Assembly (NCBI RefSeq): GCF_011947225.1
Contig: NZ_JAATVW010000001.1
Span: 496,001-560,000, forward strand
Reading direction: 5' to 3'
Length of the DNA stretch: 64,000 nucleotides
DNA from: Planosporangium flavigriseum
GTDB taxonomy: Bacteria > Actinomycetota > Actinomycetes > Mycobacteriales > Micromonosporaceae
Shown: positions 26,395 to 35,144 of the stretch, piece by piece
Layout of the letters: each line of letters starts with the position of its first letter
Position numbering within the stretch: the stretch's first letter is position 1
The notes under the pieces: model-generated
Database searches by the model: none
The model's input: only the letters and a program-made list of their open reading frames with translations
What the model was told of the DNA's origin: nothing
Program-made: the position numbers and the translations under genes

Positions 26395-28164
26395 ATGCCG
26401 CAACTCCGCATCGCCCTCGCCCAGGTGGACCCGACCGTCGGCGACTTCCCCGGAAACGCCGCCATCGTGCGCGAGCAGACCCGAACGGCCGCCGACGCCG
26501 GGGCCCAACTCGTCGCCTTCCCGGAGATGATGCTCAGCGGGTATCCGGTCGAGGACCTGGTGTTCCGCGAGTCGTTCGTGGCCGCCTCGAAGAAGACCCT
26601 GCACCGGCTGGCCGAGGACCTGGCCGCCGACGGCCTCGGCGACGTGGCGGTGGTGGTCGGCTACCTGGACGCGGACGGGCCGGCGAAGCTCGGCGCGGAC
26701 GCCGCCCCGGACCGGGGCCCGCGTGACGCCCTCGCCCTGCTGCACGGCGGGCGCGTGGTCACCACGTACTTCAAGCACCACCTGCCCAACTACGGCGTGT
26801 TCGACGAGGACCGGTACTTCGTGCCCGGCGACACGCTGAAGGTCGTGCGCATCGGCGGGGTCGACGTGGCGCTGACCGTGTGCGAGGACATCTGGCAGCC
26901 GGGCGGCCCGTTCGCGGTCGCCGGCCAGGCCGGCGTCGGGCTGGTCGTCAACATCAACGCCTCGCCGTACGAGATGAACAAGGACGACGTACGCCTGCCG
27001 CTGGTGCAGCGCCGGGCGGCCGAGGCGGGCTCATGCGTCGCGTACGTGAACATGATCGGCGGCCAGGACGAACTGGTCTTCGACGGTGACTCGATGGTCG
27101 TCGCGGCGGACGGCTCGCTGCTGGCGCGGGGTCCCCAGTTCGTCGAGCACCTGCTCGTACTCGATCTGGATCTTCCCGAAGCCGACAGAGACACCGAGGG
27201 TGACTTCGGGGAGATGAAGGTCGAGCGGCTCCAGCTCACCGGTGAGCTGCCGGCCCCGACGGCCGCCCTCCTGCCGCCCGAGGTCGCCGAGCGGGCCGTC
27301 GACGAGGCGGAGGCGTGGCAGGCGCTCGTGCTGGGCCTGCGCGACTACGTACGCAAGAACCGCTTCCCGTCGGTCGTACTCGGCCTGTCGGGCGGTATCG
27401 ACTCGTCCGTCGTCGCCGCGATCGCCTGCGACGCGATCGGCGCGGAGAACGTCGTCGGGGTGTCGCTGCCGAGCGCGCACTCGTCCGAGCACTCCCGCGA
27501 CGACGCCGCGGACCTGGCCAAGCGCACCGGGCTGGACTACCGGATCGAGCCGATCCAGCCCATGGTCGACGCCTTCCTCGCGAACATGTCGCTGTCCGGG
27601 GTGGCCGTGGAGAACCTGCAGGCGCGGGTACGCGGGGTGATCCTGATGGCGCTGTCCAACTCCGAAGGTCACCTGGTCCTCACCACCGGCAACAAGAGCG
27701 AGCTGGCGGTGGGGTACTCGACGCTGTACGGCGACTCCGTCGGCGGCTTCAACCCGATCAAGGACGTGTGGAAGACGCTCGTGTGGCGGCTGGCGCAGTG
27801 GCGCAACGCCGAGGCGGTACACCGGGGCGAGACGCCGCCGATCCCGGAGAACTCGATCGCCAAGCCGCCGAGCGCGGAGCTGCGGCCGGGCCAGCTGGAC
27901 ACCGACTCGCTGCCCGACTACGCCGTCCTCGACGCGATTCTGATCGGCTACATCGACCGCGACATGAGCCGCGACGAGCTGATCGCAGCCGGCCACGACC
28001 CCGCGCTGGTCGACCGGGTCCTGCGCATGGTGGACGCGGCCGAGTACAAGCGCCGCCAGGCCGCGCCCGGACCGAAGATCACCTTCAAGGCGTTCGGCCG
28101 GGACCGCCGGCTGCCCATCACCAACCGGTTCAGAGAAGGATTCAGCCGGGAGGGAGCTGTCTAG
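26395..28164 (+). CDS. nadE: glutamine-dependent NAD+ synthetase
   Basis: Final step of NAD biosynthesis: amidates nicotinate adenine dinucleotide with ammonia from glutamine. The 589-residue protein has an N-terminal nitrilase-type glutaminase domain with E44 (FPEMMLSGYP), K127 (FKHHLPNYG) and C163 (TVCEDIW). The C-terminal synthetase domain has the pyrophosphatase loop SGGIDSS at 332-338, then TTGNKSELAVGYSTLYGD. Complete and of normal length. The stop is only 7 nt from the next start, so it is co-transcribed with the DUF4132 gene. Confidence 0.96.
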   Translation: MPQLRIALAQVDPTVGDFPGNAAIVREQTRTAADAGAQLVAFPEMMLSGYPVEDLVFRESFVAASKKTLHRLAEDLAADGLGDVAVVVGYLDADGPAKLGADAAPDRGPRDALALLHGGRVVTTYFKHHLPNYGVFDEDRYFVPGDTLKVVRIGGVDVALTVCEDIWQPGGPFAVAGQAGVGLVVNINASPYEMNKDDVRLPLVQRRAAEAGSCVAYVNMIGGQDELVFDGDSMVVAADGSLLARGPQFVEHLLVLDLDLPEADRDTEGDFGEMKVERLQLTGELPAPTAALLPPEVAERAVDEAEAWQALVLGLRDYVRKNRFPSVVLGLSGGIDSSVVAAIACDAIGAENVVGVSLPSAHSSEHSRDDAADLAKRTGLDYRIEPIQPMVDAFLANMSLSGVAVENLQARVRGVILMALSNSEGHLVLTTGNKSELAVGYSTLYGDSVGGFNPIKDVWKTLVWRLAQWRNAEAVHRGETPPIPENSIAKPPSAELRPGQLDTDSLPDYAVLDAILIGYIDRDMSRDELIAAGHDPALVDRVLRMVDAAEYKRRQAAPGPKITFKAFGRDRRLPITNRFREGFSREGAV

Positions 28165-28171
28165 CCAGCTC

Positions 28172-29767
28172 ATGGAGCGCCTCCTCCACCCGGGTGAGCG
28201 GTGGGCCGACCAGGTGATCGCCGACGTCGACGCGCTGGGGCCGGCGTGGCGCGCGCTCGTCGACCTCGCCGCCACGGCGACCACGCCCCGCCCGTCCGGC
28301 CGCTGGCAGCGGCGGGGAGGTGAGCTGCTGGCCGACGTGGGCCCGAACACGTACCGGGTCCGCGCGGCTGGTTGGCTGCGCCTGGTCGACGGGGACGCCG
28401 ACGTCGTACCGGAGAACGCCACCGTCCTGCGCGGCCTGATCTGGCTGCTGGCGCTGATCCCGCCGCACCCCGAGACCGCCCGGACGCTCGGCGACCAGGT
28501 CGAGCGGGCGTTGCGCCCGGTCGCCGGACGCGGGCCGCGCAGCGCGAAGGTGGCCAACGCCGCGGTGTACGCGCTGTCGCGCCTGGGCGACCCCGGGCTG
28601 GCGCAGCTCACCCGGTTGGCGAGCCGGGTGACCTACCGCGGCACGCTCAAGCTGATCCACGCCGCGCTGGAAGCCCACGCCCGGGCGCTCGGCCTGTCGC
28701 GCGCCGACGTCGAGGAGCTGTCGATCCCGACGTACGGCCTGACCGAGGTGGGTCGCCGGGTCGAGCGGTTCGACGGCGTCACGGCCGAACTGCGGATCGT
28801 CGACGGCCGGCCGCGGCTGATCTGGCGCAACCCCGACGGCGCCGTGCTGGCGTCGCCACCGGCCGCGGTACGGCGGGGGCACGCCGAGCGGCTCGCCGAA
28901 CTGCGGGCCACGGTCCGGGACATCGGCAAGATGCTGCGCGCGCAGCGCAACCGCCTCGACCGGATGTTCGTGTCCGCGCCCGCCTGGCGCTTCGTGGTCT
29001 GGCGGGAGCGGTACCTCGACCATCCGCTGGTCGCCACCCTCGCCCGTCGGCTCATCTGGACCGTCAACGGGCTGCCGGTCGGGTACGCCGACGGCGCGCT
29101 GCGCACCGTCTACGACGTCGAGGTACGACCGGCGCCGGACGCCACGGTAGGCCTGTGGCACCCGGCCAACCGGCCCGCCGACGAGGTGCTGGCGTGGCGC
29201 GAGTGGCTGGCGCGCCACGGCATCCGCCAGCCGTTCAGACAGGCCCACCGCGAGGTGTACGAGCTGACCGCCGACGAGGAGGCGGACGAGGTCTACTCCA
29301 ACCGCTTCGCCGGGCAGGCGCTGCGCCAGCACCAGTTCCACGCGCTGGTCACCCAGCGCGGCTGGCGCGACCGGCTGCGGATGGACCGCGACGACAGCTT
29401 CTCCCCCGCGACCCGCGAGCTGCCCGAGTGGGGGCTGCGCGCCGAGTTCTGGGTCGCGCCCACCGACGGGCGGACGTACGAGTCCGGGGCGTACCAGCAG
29501 ATCGTGACCGACCAGGTGCGGTTCTACCCGCGGGACGCACCGGAGAGCGTCGCCGACCCCGAGACGGGCCGGTACGAGCAGTGGGTGGGTGAGGTCGAGG
29601 ATCCCGTCGCCCCGGTACCCCTCGACCGGATCCCGCCGCTGGTGTTCAGCGAGATCCTGCGCGACGTCGGCCTCGCCGTCGGGATCTCCCGCGTCGGCAC
29701 GGAAACGTACGGCATCGAGGTCACCGACCCGCGACTGCGCCGCGATCTCCACCAAACGTCCGTGTGA
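28172..29767 (+). CDS. DUF4132 domain-containing protein
   Basis: A 531-residue soluble protein. The N-terminal half (about 80-200) looks like helical repeats (ANAAVYALSRLGDPGLAQLT). The C-terminal part carries DUF4132 signatures: WRERYLDHPLVATLARRLIW (about 276-295), RQPFRQAHREVYELT, YSNRFAGQALRQHQFHAL and FSEILRDVGLAVG. The family often occurs fused to WGR (MolR-like) domains; no WGR is present here. The function is unknown. It starts 7 nt after nadE, so a role linked to NAD is a reasonable guess only. A weak ribosome binding site (GGGAGG) lies in the nadE end. Confidence 0.82.
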   Translation: MERLLHPGERWADQVIADVDALGPAWRALVDLAATATTPRPSGRWQRRGGELLADVGPNTYRVRAAGWLRLVDGDADVVPENATVLRGLIWLLALIPPHPETARTLGDQVERALRPVAGRGPRSAKVANAAVYALSRLGDPGLAQLTRLASRVTYRGTLKLIHAALEAHARALGLSRADVEELSIPTYGLTEVGRRVERFDGVTAELRIVDGRPRLIWRNPDGAVLASPPAAVRRGHAERLAELRATVRDIGKMLRAQRNRLDRMFVSAPAWRFVVWRERYLDHPLVATLARRLIWTVNGLPVGYADGALRTVYDVEVRPAPDATVGLWHPANRPADEVLAWREWLARHGIRQPFRQAHREVYELTADEEADEVYSNRFAGQALRQHQFHALVTQRGWRDRLRMDRDDSFSPATRELPEWGLRAEFWVAPTDGRTYESGAYQQIVTDQVRFYPRDAPESVADPETGRYEQWVGEVEDPVAPVPLDRIPPLVFSEILRDVGLAVGISRVGTETYGIEVTDPRLRRDLHQTSV

Positions 29768-29872
29768 GATTTCGCATCGACCGTTGCCCCACAGGGCGGC
29801 ACCGGTGCGACGATCGACTTCGTAGCCCGGGGACCCGGCAAGCGGGCCTCGAGGAGTGCGAGGGAGACAGTG

Positions 29873-30712
29873 ATGTCCCAGCCTGAGGTCGCGTCACTCT
29901 ACGGCGGAGTCACCAGCCGGCGGGTACGCACCCGCGATCTGCTCGCCGCCAAGGAGCGCGGCGAGAAGTGGGCGATGCTCACCAGCTACGACCAGTACAG
30001 CGCGTCGATCTTCGACGAGGCCGGTATCCCGGTCCTGCTCGTCGGGGACTCGGCCGCCAACAACGTGTACGGGTACGAGTCCACCCTTCCGATCACCGTC
30101 GACGAGATGCTTCCGCTGGTCCGCGCGGTCGTCCGCGCCAGCAAGCGCGCCCTCGTCGTCGCGGACCTGCCGTTCGGCTCGTACGAGGAGGGCCCGGCCC
30201 AGGCCCTGCGTACGGCGGCCCGCTACATGAAGGAGGGTGGCGCCCACGCCGTCAAGCTGGAGGGCGGCCGGCGCTGTGATGCCCAGATCTCCGCGCTGAC
30301 CGGGGCCGGGATCCCGGTGATGGCGCACATCGGCTTCACCCCGCAGAGCGAGCACACGCTGGGCGGGTACCGGGTCCAGGGTCGCGGGGACGCCGCCGCC
30401 GACCTGATGGCGGACGCGTACGCGGTGGCCGAGGCCGGCGCGTTCGCGGTCGTGCTGGAGATGGTGCCCGGCGAGGTCGCCAAGGAGATCACGCACGAGC
30501 TCGACATCCCGACCGTCGGCATCGGAGCCGGCCCGGACACCGACGCCCAGGTACTGGTCTGGCAGGACATGGCGGGCCTGCGCACCGGCAAGGCGCCGCG
30601 CTTCGTCAAGCGGTACGCCGACCTGGCCGGCGCGCTGTCCGACGCGACCCGCCGCTTCGCCGAGGAGGTACGCGAGGGCGTCTTCCCAGCGGCCGAGCAC
30701 ACGTTCCACTAG
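29873..30712 (+). CDS. panB: 3-methyl-2-oxobutanoate hydroxymethyltransferase
   Basis: First committed step of pantothenate/CoA synthesis, making ketopantoate from 2-oxoisovalerate and methylene-tetrahydrofolate. The ATG at 29873 is 6 nt from AGGGAG; a GTG directly before it would be too close. The 279-residue protein has the metal-binding [15 protein letters not shown] and [30 protein letters not shown], and the catalytic-Glu strand VVLEMVP. It is separated by 105 bp from the DUF4132 gene. 2-Oxoisovalerate is also the substrate type of the fused E1 at 52.6 kb. Confidence 0.96.
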   Translation: MSQPEVASLYGGVTSRRVRTRDLLAAKERGEKWAMLTSYDQYSASIFDEAGIPVLLVGDSAANNVYGYESTLPITVDEMLPLVRAVVRASKRALVVADLPFGSYEEGPAQALRTAARYMKEGGAHAVKLEGGRRCDAQISALTGAGIPVMAHIGFTPQSEHTLGGYRVQGRGDAAADLMADAYAVAEAGAFAVVLEMVPGEVAKEITHELDIPTVGIGAGPDTDAQVLVWQDMAGLRTGKAPRFVKRYADLAGALSDATRRFAEEVREGVFPAAEHTFH

Positions 30713-30737
30713 TTCTTCGCGATCTAGTTCTTCGCGC

Positions 30738-30785
30738 GATCTTGGAAGATTTGGCATCGCATTCGATGCCAAATCTTCCAAGATC
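30738..30785 (+). terminator. perfect 22-bp-arm palindrome between panB and P450 (dispersed family, copy 3)
   Basis: Arms 30738-30759 and 30764-30785 are perfect reverse complements with a CATT loop. The outer ends read GATCTTGG and CCAAGATC. It ends 3 nt before the stop of the convergent P450 gene. Preceded by a short tandem duplication of CTAGTTCTTCGCG (about 30710-30737). Confidence 0.8.
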
Positions 30786-30787
30786 CG

Positions 30788-31999
30788 CTAAACCTCAACG
30801 AGGAGAGTCTCCAGGCCCCGGATGATGTACCCGGGCTTCCACTTCGGCGTCTCCACCAGCTTCATCGCCGGTGCCTTCGCCAGCAGCGCGCCGAACGACG
30901 CCGTCAGCTCGATCCGCGCCAGCGGAGCGCCCAGGCAGTAGTGGATGCCGGCGCCGAAGCTGATGTGCGGGTTTTCGGCGCGGCCGAGGTTCAGCCGGGC
31001 CGGGTCGGTGAACACGGCCGGGTCGTGGTTGGCCGAGCCGAACAGCAGCGCCACCTCGCTGCCGCGCGGGATGTCGACGCCGGAGATCGTGATGTCCTCC
31101 AGGACCCACCGCTCGAACATCTGCGCCGGGGTGTCGTAGCGCATCAGCTCCTCGATGGCCGTCGGGAGCAGGTCCGCCGAGGCCCGCAGCCGCGTCAGCT
31201 CACCGGGGTTGCGGAACAGCGCCCACCACCCGTTGCCGGTGGTGTTCACGGTCGCCTCGTGACCGGCGTTGAGTAGCAGGACGCAGGTGCCGACGAGTTC
31301 GTCCTCGGTGAGCCCGTCGACCTGGGTCAGCGCGGTGATGAGGTCGTCTCGCGGGTCGCCGCGGCGCGCCGCGGCCAGGCCCCGCAGGTAATCGGAGAAC
31401 TCTTCGCAGGCACGGACCGCCCGGTCTGCGACCTCACGCGAAGGGTTCAGCTCGTACATCCCGCAGATGTCGGCCGACCAGGGGCGCAGCAGGTGCCGGT
31501 CGGCCTCGGGTACGCCCAGCATCTCCGCGATGACGGTGACCGGCAGCGGCTCTGCTACCCGTGCGATCAGGTCTCCCCCGCCGTCGGCGACGAACTCGTC
31601 GACGAGCCGGTCGGCGATGCGCTGCACGGTCGGGCGCAGCGCCTCGACCCGCCGCGGTGTGAACGCCTGCGAGACCAGTCGCCGCAGCCGGGTGTGGTCG
31701 GGCGGCTCCATGTCGAGGATGCCGTTGCGGATGACGTGCCAGAACGGCGCGAGGTGCGCGGGGTCATCGGGCCGGCACATCTCGGAATGGGTGGCCACGT
31801 GCAGGTACGTGCGGCCCAGGCGCCGGTCGCGCAGCAGCGCGTCGACGTCGGCGTGCCGGGAGATCAGCCACTGGCCCGTGGGCTCGAACCAGCTGACCGG
31901 CTCGTTCTCGCGCAGGTAGGCGTACACGTCATACGGGTGCGCCACGAACAGCGGCGACCATGGATCGAAGGCTGGCCTCACGGGTGAGAGCGTAACCAC
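30788..31999 (-). CDS. cytochrome P450
   Basis: A 403-residue bacterial class I P450. The heme loop is FGAGIHYCLG with thiolate C355. The I-helix oxygen-activation motif is LLNAGHEATVN and the K-helix EXXR appears in IEELMRYD. No membrane anchor, so it needs external ferredoxin and reductase; none is adjacent. The start is uncertain: GTG at 31999 (MVTLSPVRP) or GTG at 31981 (MRPAFDPWSP), which overlaps the stop of a 20-codon ORF as GTGA. It lies just downstream of the F420H2:NADP oxidoreductase gene on the same strand. The substrate cannot be inferred. Confidence 0.93.
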   Translation of the reverse strand: MVTLSPVRPAFDPWSPLFVAHPYDVYAYLRENEPVSWFEPTGQWLISRHADVDALLRDRRLGRTYLHVATHSEMCRPDDPAHLAPFWHVIRNGILDMEPPDHTRLRRLVSQAFTPRRVEALRPTVQRIADRLVDEFVADGGGDLIARVAEPLPVTVIAEMLGVPEADRHLLRPWSADICGMYELNPSREVADRAVRACEEFSDYLRGLAAARRGDPRDDLITALTQVDGLTEDELVGTCVLLLNAGHEATVNTTGNGWWALFRNPGELTRLRASADLLPTAIEELMRYDTPAQMFERWVLEDITISGVDIPRGSEVALLFGSANHDPAVFTDPARLNLGRAENPHISFGAGIHYCLGAPLARIELTASFGALLAKAPAMKLVETPKWKPGYIIRGLETLLVEV

Positions 32000-32040
32000 G
32001 CCGCCAGCGACAGCGGCTCCCCGAGGTCGTCGCGGTTCAT
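31978..32040 (-). CDS. 20-codon ORF linking fno to the P450 gene
   Basis: Starts with an ATG overlapping the fno stop (ATGA, 32040-32037) and ends with a TGA overlapping the alternative P450 start (GTGA, 31981-31978). The peptide begins MNRDDLGEPL and ends AAWLRSHP. It could be a coupling or leader peptide, or the stub of a deleted gene whose N-terminus remains. I know no family for it. Confidence 0.35.
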   Translation of the reverse strand: MNRDDLGEPLSLAAWLRSHP

Positions 32041-32732
32041 ACGTCCGTGATGCGGATACCGGCGTGGGCCTTGTACCGCTTGTTGATGGCGATGAGGTTC
32101 GCGGTCAACCCCTCGACCTGGGCGGCGTTGCGCAACCGCCCGGCGTGGATGCCGCGCATGCCGTCGATCCGCATCGCGAGCGCCTGCACGACGTTGGCCG
32201 CTTCCCGGTCGTCACCGAGGACGAGCACGTCGAGCTCCATGGCGGCGATCTGCGGGTTGATCAGCAGCACGGAGCTGACGTGATTGAACGCGGCACACAC
32301 CCGCGACTCGGGCAGCAGCGCCGCCGCCTGCTGCGCCGCACTACCCTCGGGTACGGGCAGCAGGTACGGGCCCTGCTTGTCGAATCCGAGCGGGTTGACG
32401 CAGTCCACCACGATCTTCCCCGGCAGGTGCTCGGCGAGGCTGGACAGCAGGTCGCCATGCCCCGCCCACGGCACGGTGACGATGACGACGTCCGCGTCGC
32501 AGGCGTACACGTTGTCGCCGCCGCTGACGCGGTCGCCGCTGACGACACCGGGCATGTTACCGATCTCCGCGGCGGTCTGCGCGCCCCGCTCAGCCGACCG
32601 CGAACCAATACGTACTGTCTGCCCCGCACGAGCCAACCGGTAAGCCAACCCCTTCCCCTGCGGACCGGTGCCTCCCAGCAGACCGACCGTTACGTTCGAC
32701 ACGTCGGGCAGGATCGTCGGGTCAAAGCCCAT
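32037..32732 (-). CDS. npdG: F420H2:NADP+ oxidoreductase (Fno/NpdG)
   Basis: Exchanges hydride between coenzyme F420 and NADP; in actinobacteria it mainly supplies F420H2 from NADPH. The 231-residue protein has the NADP fold VGLLGGTGPQGKGLAYRLARAG (quoted to 20: VGLLGGTGPQGKGLAYRLAR) and the phosphate-binding GSRSAERG. VVIVTVPWAGHGDLL and FNHVSSVLL are typical Fno motifs. The ATG at 32732 is used. Its stop overlaps the 20-codon ORF leading to the P450. It implies that the host makes F420. Confidence 0.9.
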   Translation of the reverse strand: MGFDPTILPDVSNVTVGLLGGTGPQGKGLAYRLARAGQTVRIGSRSAERGAQTAAEIGNMPGVVSGDRVSGGDNVYACDADVVIVTVPWAGHGDLLSSLAEHLPGKIVVDCVNPLGFDKQGPYLLPVPEGSAAQQAAALLPESRVCAAFNHVSSVLLINPQIAAMELDVLVLGDDREAANVVQALAMRIDGMRGIHAGRLRNAAQVEGLTANLIAINKRYKAHAGIRITDV

Positions 32733-32796
32733 ACCGCCAGTCTGGCACCGGATCCGGCTCGCATGACCCGCGCGTGGCCCTCATCGCAGCACCGTT

Positions 32797-34548
32797 TCAG
32801 GACTTTAGCTCCGGAAAATCCTCCTCCCAGTACTCGTGCTCGTCGCGGCCCACCCGGCTGGCCTCCTGACCGCGCAGCTCGACCCGGCGGATCTTGCCGG
32901 AGATCGTCTTCGGCAGCTCGGCGAACTGGATGCGCCGCACCCGCTGATACGGCGCCAGCCGTCCACGCGCGAACCGCAGGATCTCCTGCGCCATCTCGGG
33001 GCTCGGCTGGTAGCCGTCGGCCAGCATCACGTACGCCTTGACGACCGCCAGCCGCACCGGGTCGGGCGCGGGCACCACGGCCGCCTCGACCACGGCGTCG
33101 TGCTCGATCAGCGCGCTCTCCACCTCGAACGGCGAGATGCGGTAGTCCGACGCCTTGAACACGTCATCGGTACGCCCGACGTAGGTGATGTACCCATCCG
33201 CCTCGCGGATCGCTACGTCGCCGGTGTGGTACAGCCCGTCGCGCATCACGTGCGCGGTGTGCCCGTCGTCGTCGAGGTACCCCCGCATCAGGCTCACCGG
33301 CCGCTCCGAGAGGTCCAGGCAGATCTCACCCTCCACACCGTCCGGCACCCGCTCCCCGGTCAGCACGTCGGCGAGGACGATCCGGTACCCGGGCAGCGGC
33401 CGGCCCATCGAGCCGAGCTTCAGCGGCTGGCCGGGCGGGTTGCCGATCTGCGCCGTCGTCTCGGTCTGCCCGTACCCGTCGCGCACGGTGATGCCCCACG
33501 CCGCGCGTACCTGCTCGATGACCTCCGGGTTGAGCGGCTCGCCAGCCGCCACGCACTCGCGCAGCGGAACCGTCCAGGCGCCCAGGTCGGCCTGGATGAG
33601 CAGCCGCCACACGGTCGGCGGCGCGCAGAACGTGGTGGCGCCGCAGCGCACGATCGTGTCCAGCAGGCCTGCCGCGTTGAACCGCGCCTGGTTGACGACC
33701 AGTACGGTCGCACCGGCGTTCCACGGCGCGAACACGTTGCTCCACGCGTGCTTGGCCCAGCCCGGCGAGGAGATGTTCAGATGCACGTCATCCGGGCGCA
33801 GGCCCTGCCAGTACATGGTGGACAGGTGCCCGATCGGGTACGACGCGTGGGTGTGCCCCACCAGCTTGGGCCGCGCGGTCGTGCCGGACGTGAAGTACAG
33901 CAGCAGCGGGTCGTCGCCCCGGCTGCGCCCCTCGATCGCCTCGTCACCGGCGAACTCGTACGCCTTGTCGTAGGCCAACCACCCCTGGACCGGCTCACCC
34001 ACCGCGATGCGCGTCCAGGCGCCCTCGACGCCCGCGAACTTCGGCGCGTCCACGCTGCGCGCGACGACGTGGTCGACACTGCCCCGCTCGATGCGGTCGC
34101 CCAGGTCGTCCGGGCCGAGCAGGGTCGACGCCGGGATCACCACCGCGCCGATCCGGATCGCGGCGAGCATCACCTCCCACAGCTCGACCTGGTTGCCGAG
34201 CATCAGCAGAATCCGGTCGTACCGGCGCACCCCGTGGGAGCGCAGCCATGCCGCCACCTGCTTGGCGGCCGCCGACATCTCGGCGAACGTCCGCCTGGTC
34301 TCGCTGCCGTCGGACTCGACGACCCACAGCGCCGTCTGGTCCGGCCGCTCGGCGGCGAGCACGCCGTCGAACCAGTCGACCGCCCAGTTGAACGTCTCCA
34401 GCCGGGGCCAACGGAAGTCCCGGTACGCGGCCTCGTAGTCGCCACGGTGGTCGAGCAGGAAGTCGCGGGCCACGCGGAACTCACCCGCGGCGACGAGATC
34501 CGGGATCGAGCCGTCGGCCTGGGCATCGTCGGACTGCGGGTCGAGCAC
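32797..34548 (-). CDS. AMP-dependent acyl-CoA synthetase
   Basis: A 583-residue adenylate-forming enzyme that activates a carboxylic acid with ATP and CoA. Core motifs are present: YFTSGTTARPKLVGHTHASY (A3), DGYGQTETT (A5), YHTGDVAIREADGYITYVGR (A7/A8) and KTISGKIRRVELR (A10 lysine). The closest type is the medium-chain/benzoate-like group of acyl-CoA synthetases; the substrate is not deducible. I prefer the GTG at 34548 because AGGAGGTG sits 8 nt upstream; the GTG 9 nt earlier is itself part of that binding site. The acid-tailed VOC gene ends 20 nt upstream on the same strand. Confidence 0.9.
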   Translation of the reverse strand: MLDPQSDDAQADGSIPDLVAAGEFRVARDFLLDHRGDYEAAYRDFRWPRLETFNWAVDWFDGVLAAERPDQTALWVVESDGSETRRTFAEMSAAAKQVAAWLRSHGVRRYDRILLMLGNQVELWEVMLAAIRIGAVVIPASTLLGPDDLGDRIERGSVDHVVARSVDAPKFAGVEGAWTRIAVGEPVQGWLAYDKAYEFAGDEAIEGRSRGDDPLLLYFTSGTTARPKLVGHTHASYPIGHLSTMYWQGLRPDDVHLNISSPGWAKHAWSNVFAPWNAGATVLVVNQARFNAAGLLDTIVRCGATTFCAPPTVWRLLIQADLGAWTVPLRECVAAGEPLNPEVIEQVRAAWGITVRDGYGQTETTAQIGNPPGQPLKLGSMGRPLPGYRIVLADVLTGERVPDGVEGEICLDLSERPVSLMRGYLDDDGHTAHVMRDGLYHTGDVAIREADGYITYVGRTDDVFKASDYRISPFEVESALIEHDAVVEAAVVPAPDPVRLAVVKAYVMLADGYQPSPEMAQEILRFARGRLAPYQRVRRIQFAELPKTISGKIRRVELRGQEASRVGRDEHEYWEEDFPELKS

Positions 34549-34568
34549 GCGGTCCACCTCCTAAGGGG

Positions 34569-35075
34569 TCAGCTGTTCGGTACGGACCGCAGCCGCGGGT
34601 ACGCCTGCGGGGGCTCGGGCTCGGCCGGCCCGTCATCGAGTTCGTGATCGAACCCGTCTTCGTCGTCGAACTCGTCGTCGGCCTCGTCGTCGAACTCGTC
34701 GTCGAACTCGTCGTCGGCCTCGTCGTCGGGTGATGGCGCCGAGTCCGGGATGATGCAGAACAGGTGACCGGTCGGGGCGCGCATCACCCACCACGCCTGC
34801 TCGCGGCGCACCTTCTCGGCGCCGAGCGCCTCCAGTCGGTGCGCTTCGGCGTCGACGTCAGGAGCGAAAAGATCGAGATGGTACCGGCCGGGGGCGCCTA
34901 CGCGCTGCAGTTCGACGTGCAGGTCACCGGCTGCGCCCGGCAGTTCGACGAACGGGTCCTTCGGGTCGCCGGAGTGCCGGGCCCGGGCGCCGAGCGCCTC
35001 CGACCAGAAGCGCACGCCCGTACGGAACCCGCTCTCCTCGCAGTCAATCAGCAACGTGTACCGCCGCCGCAGCAT
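34569..35075 (-). CDS. VOC-domain protein with an acidic repeat tail
   Basis: A 168-residue protein. Residues 1-110 form one VOC/glyoxalase-like unit (YTLLIDCEESGFRTGVRFW, YHLDLFAPDVDAEAHRLEAL, WWVMRAPTGHLFCIIPD). Then comes a tail of about 40 residues made of DDEFDDEADDEFDDE-type units, followed by a proline-rich end. The tail is encoded by near-perfect 15-bp tandem repeats (about 34655-34735). GGGAGGTGACGCGCG precedes the ATG at 35075. Function unknown. It lies between an RNB nuclease gene and an acyl-CoA synthetase gene on the same strand. Confidence 0.82.
   Translation of the reverse strand: MLRRRYTLLIDCEESGFRTGVRFWSEALGARARHSGDPKDPFVELPGAAGDLHVELQRVGAPGRYHLDLFAPDVDAEAHRLEALGAEKVRREQAWWVMRAPTGHLFCIIPDSAPSPDDEADDEFDDEFDDEADDEFDDEDGFDHELDDGPAEPEPPQAYPRLRSVPNS
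34655..34735 (-). repeat. in-frame tandem repeat coding an Asp/Glu-rich tail
   Basis: Repeats of GTCGTCGAACTCGTC and GTCGTCGGCCTCGTC on the plus strand alternate across this stretch, coding (DDEFDDEADDEF)-type residues of the VOC protein on the minus strand. Confidence 0.85.
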
Positions 35076-35144
35076 CGCGCGTCACCTCCCGTCGCCGATG
35101 CCTGCTGTCATACCGGGCGACGGGGCGTCTGTCTATGCCTACAG

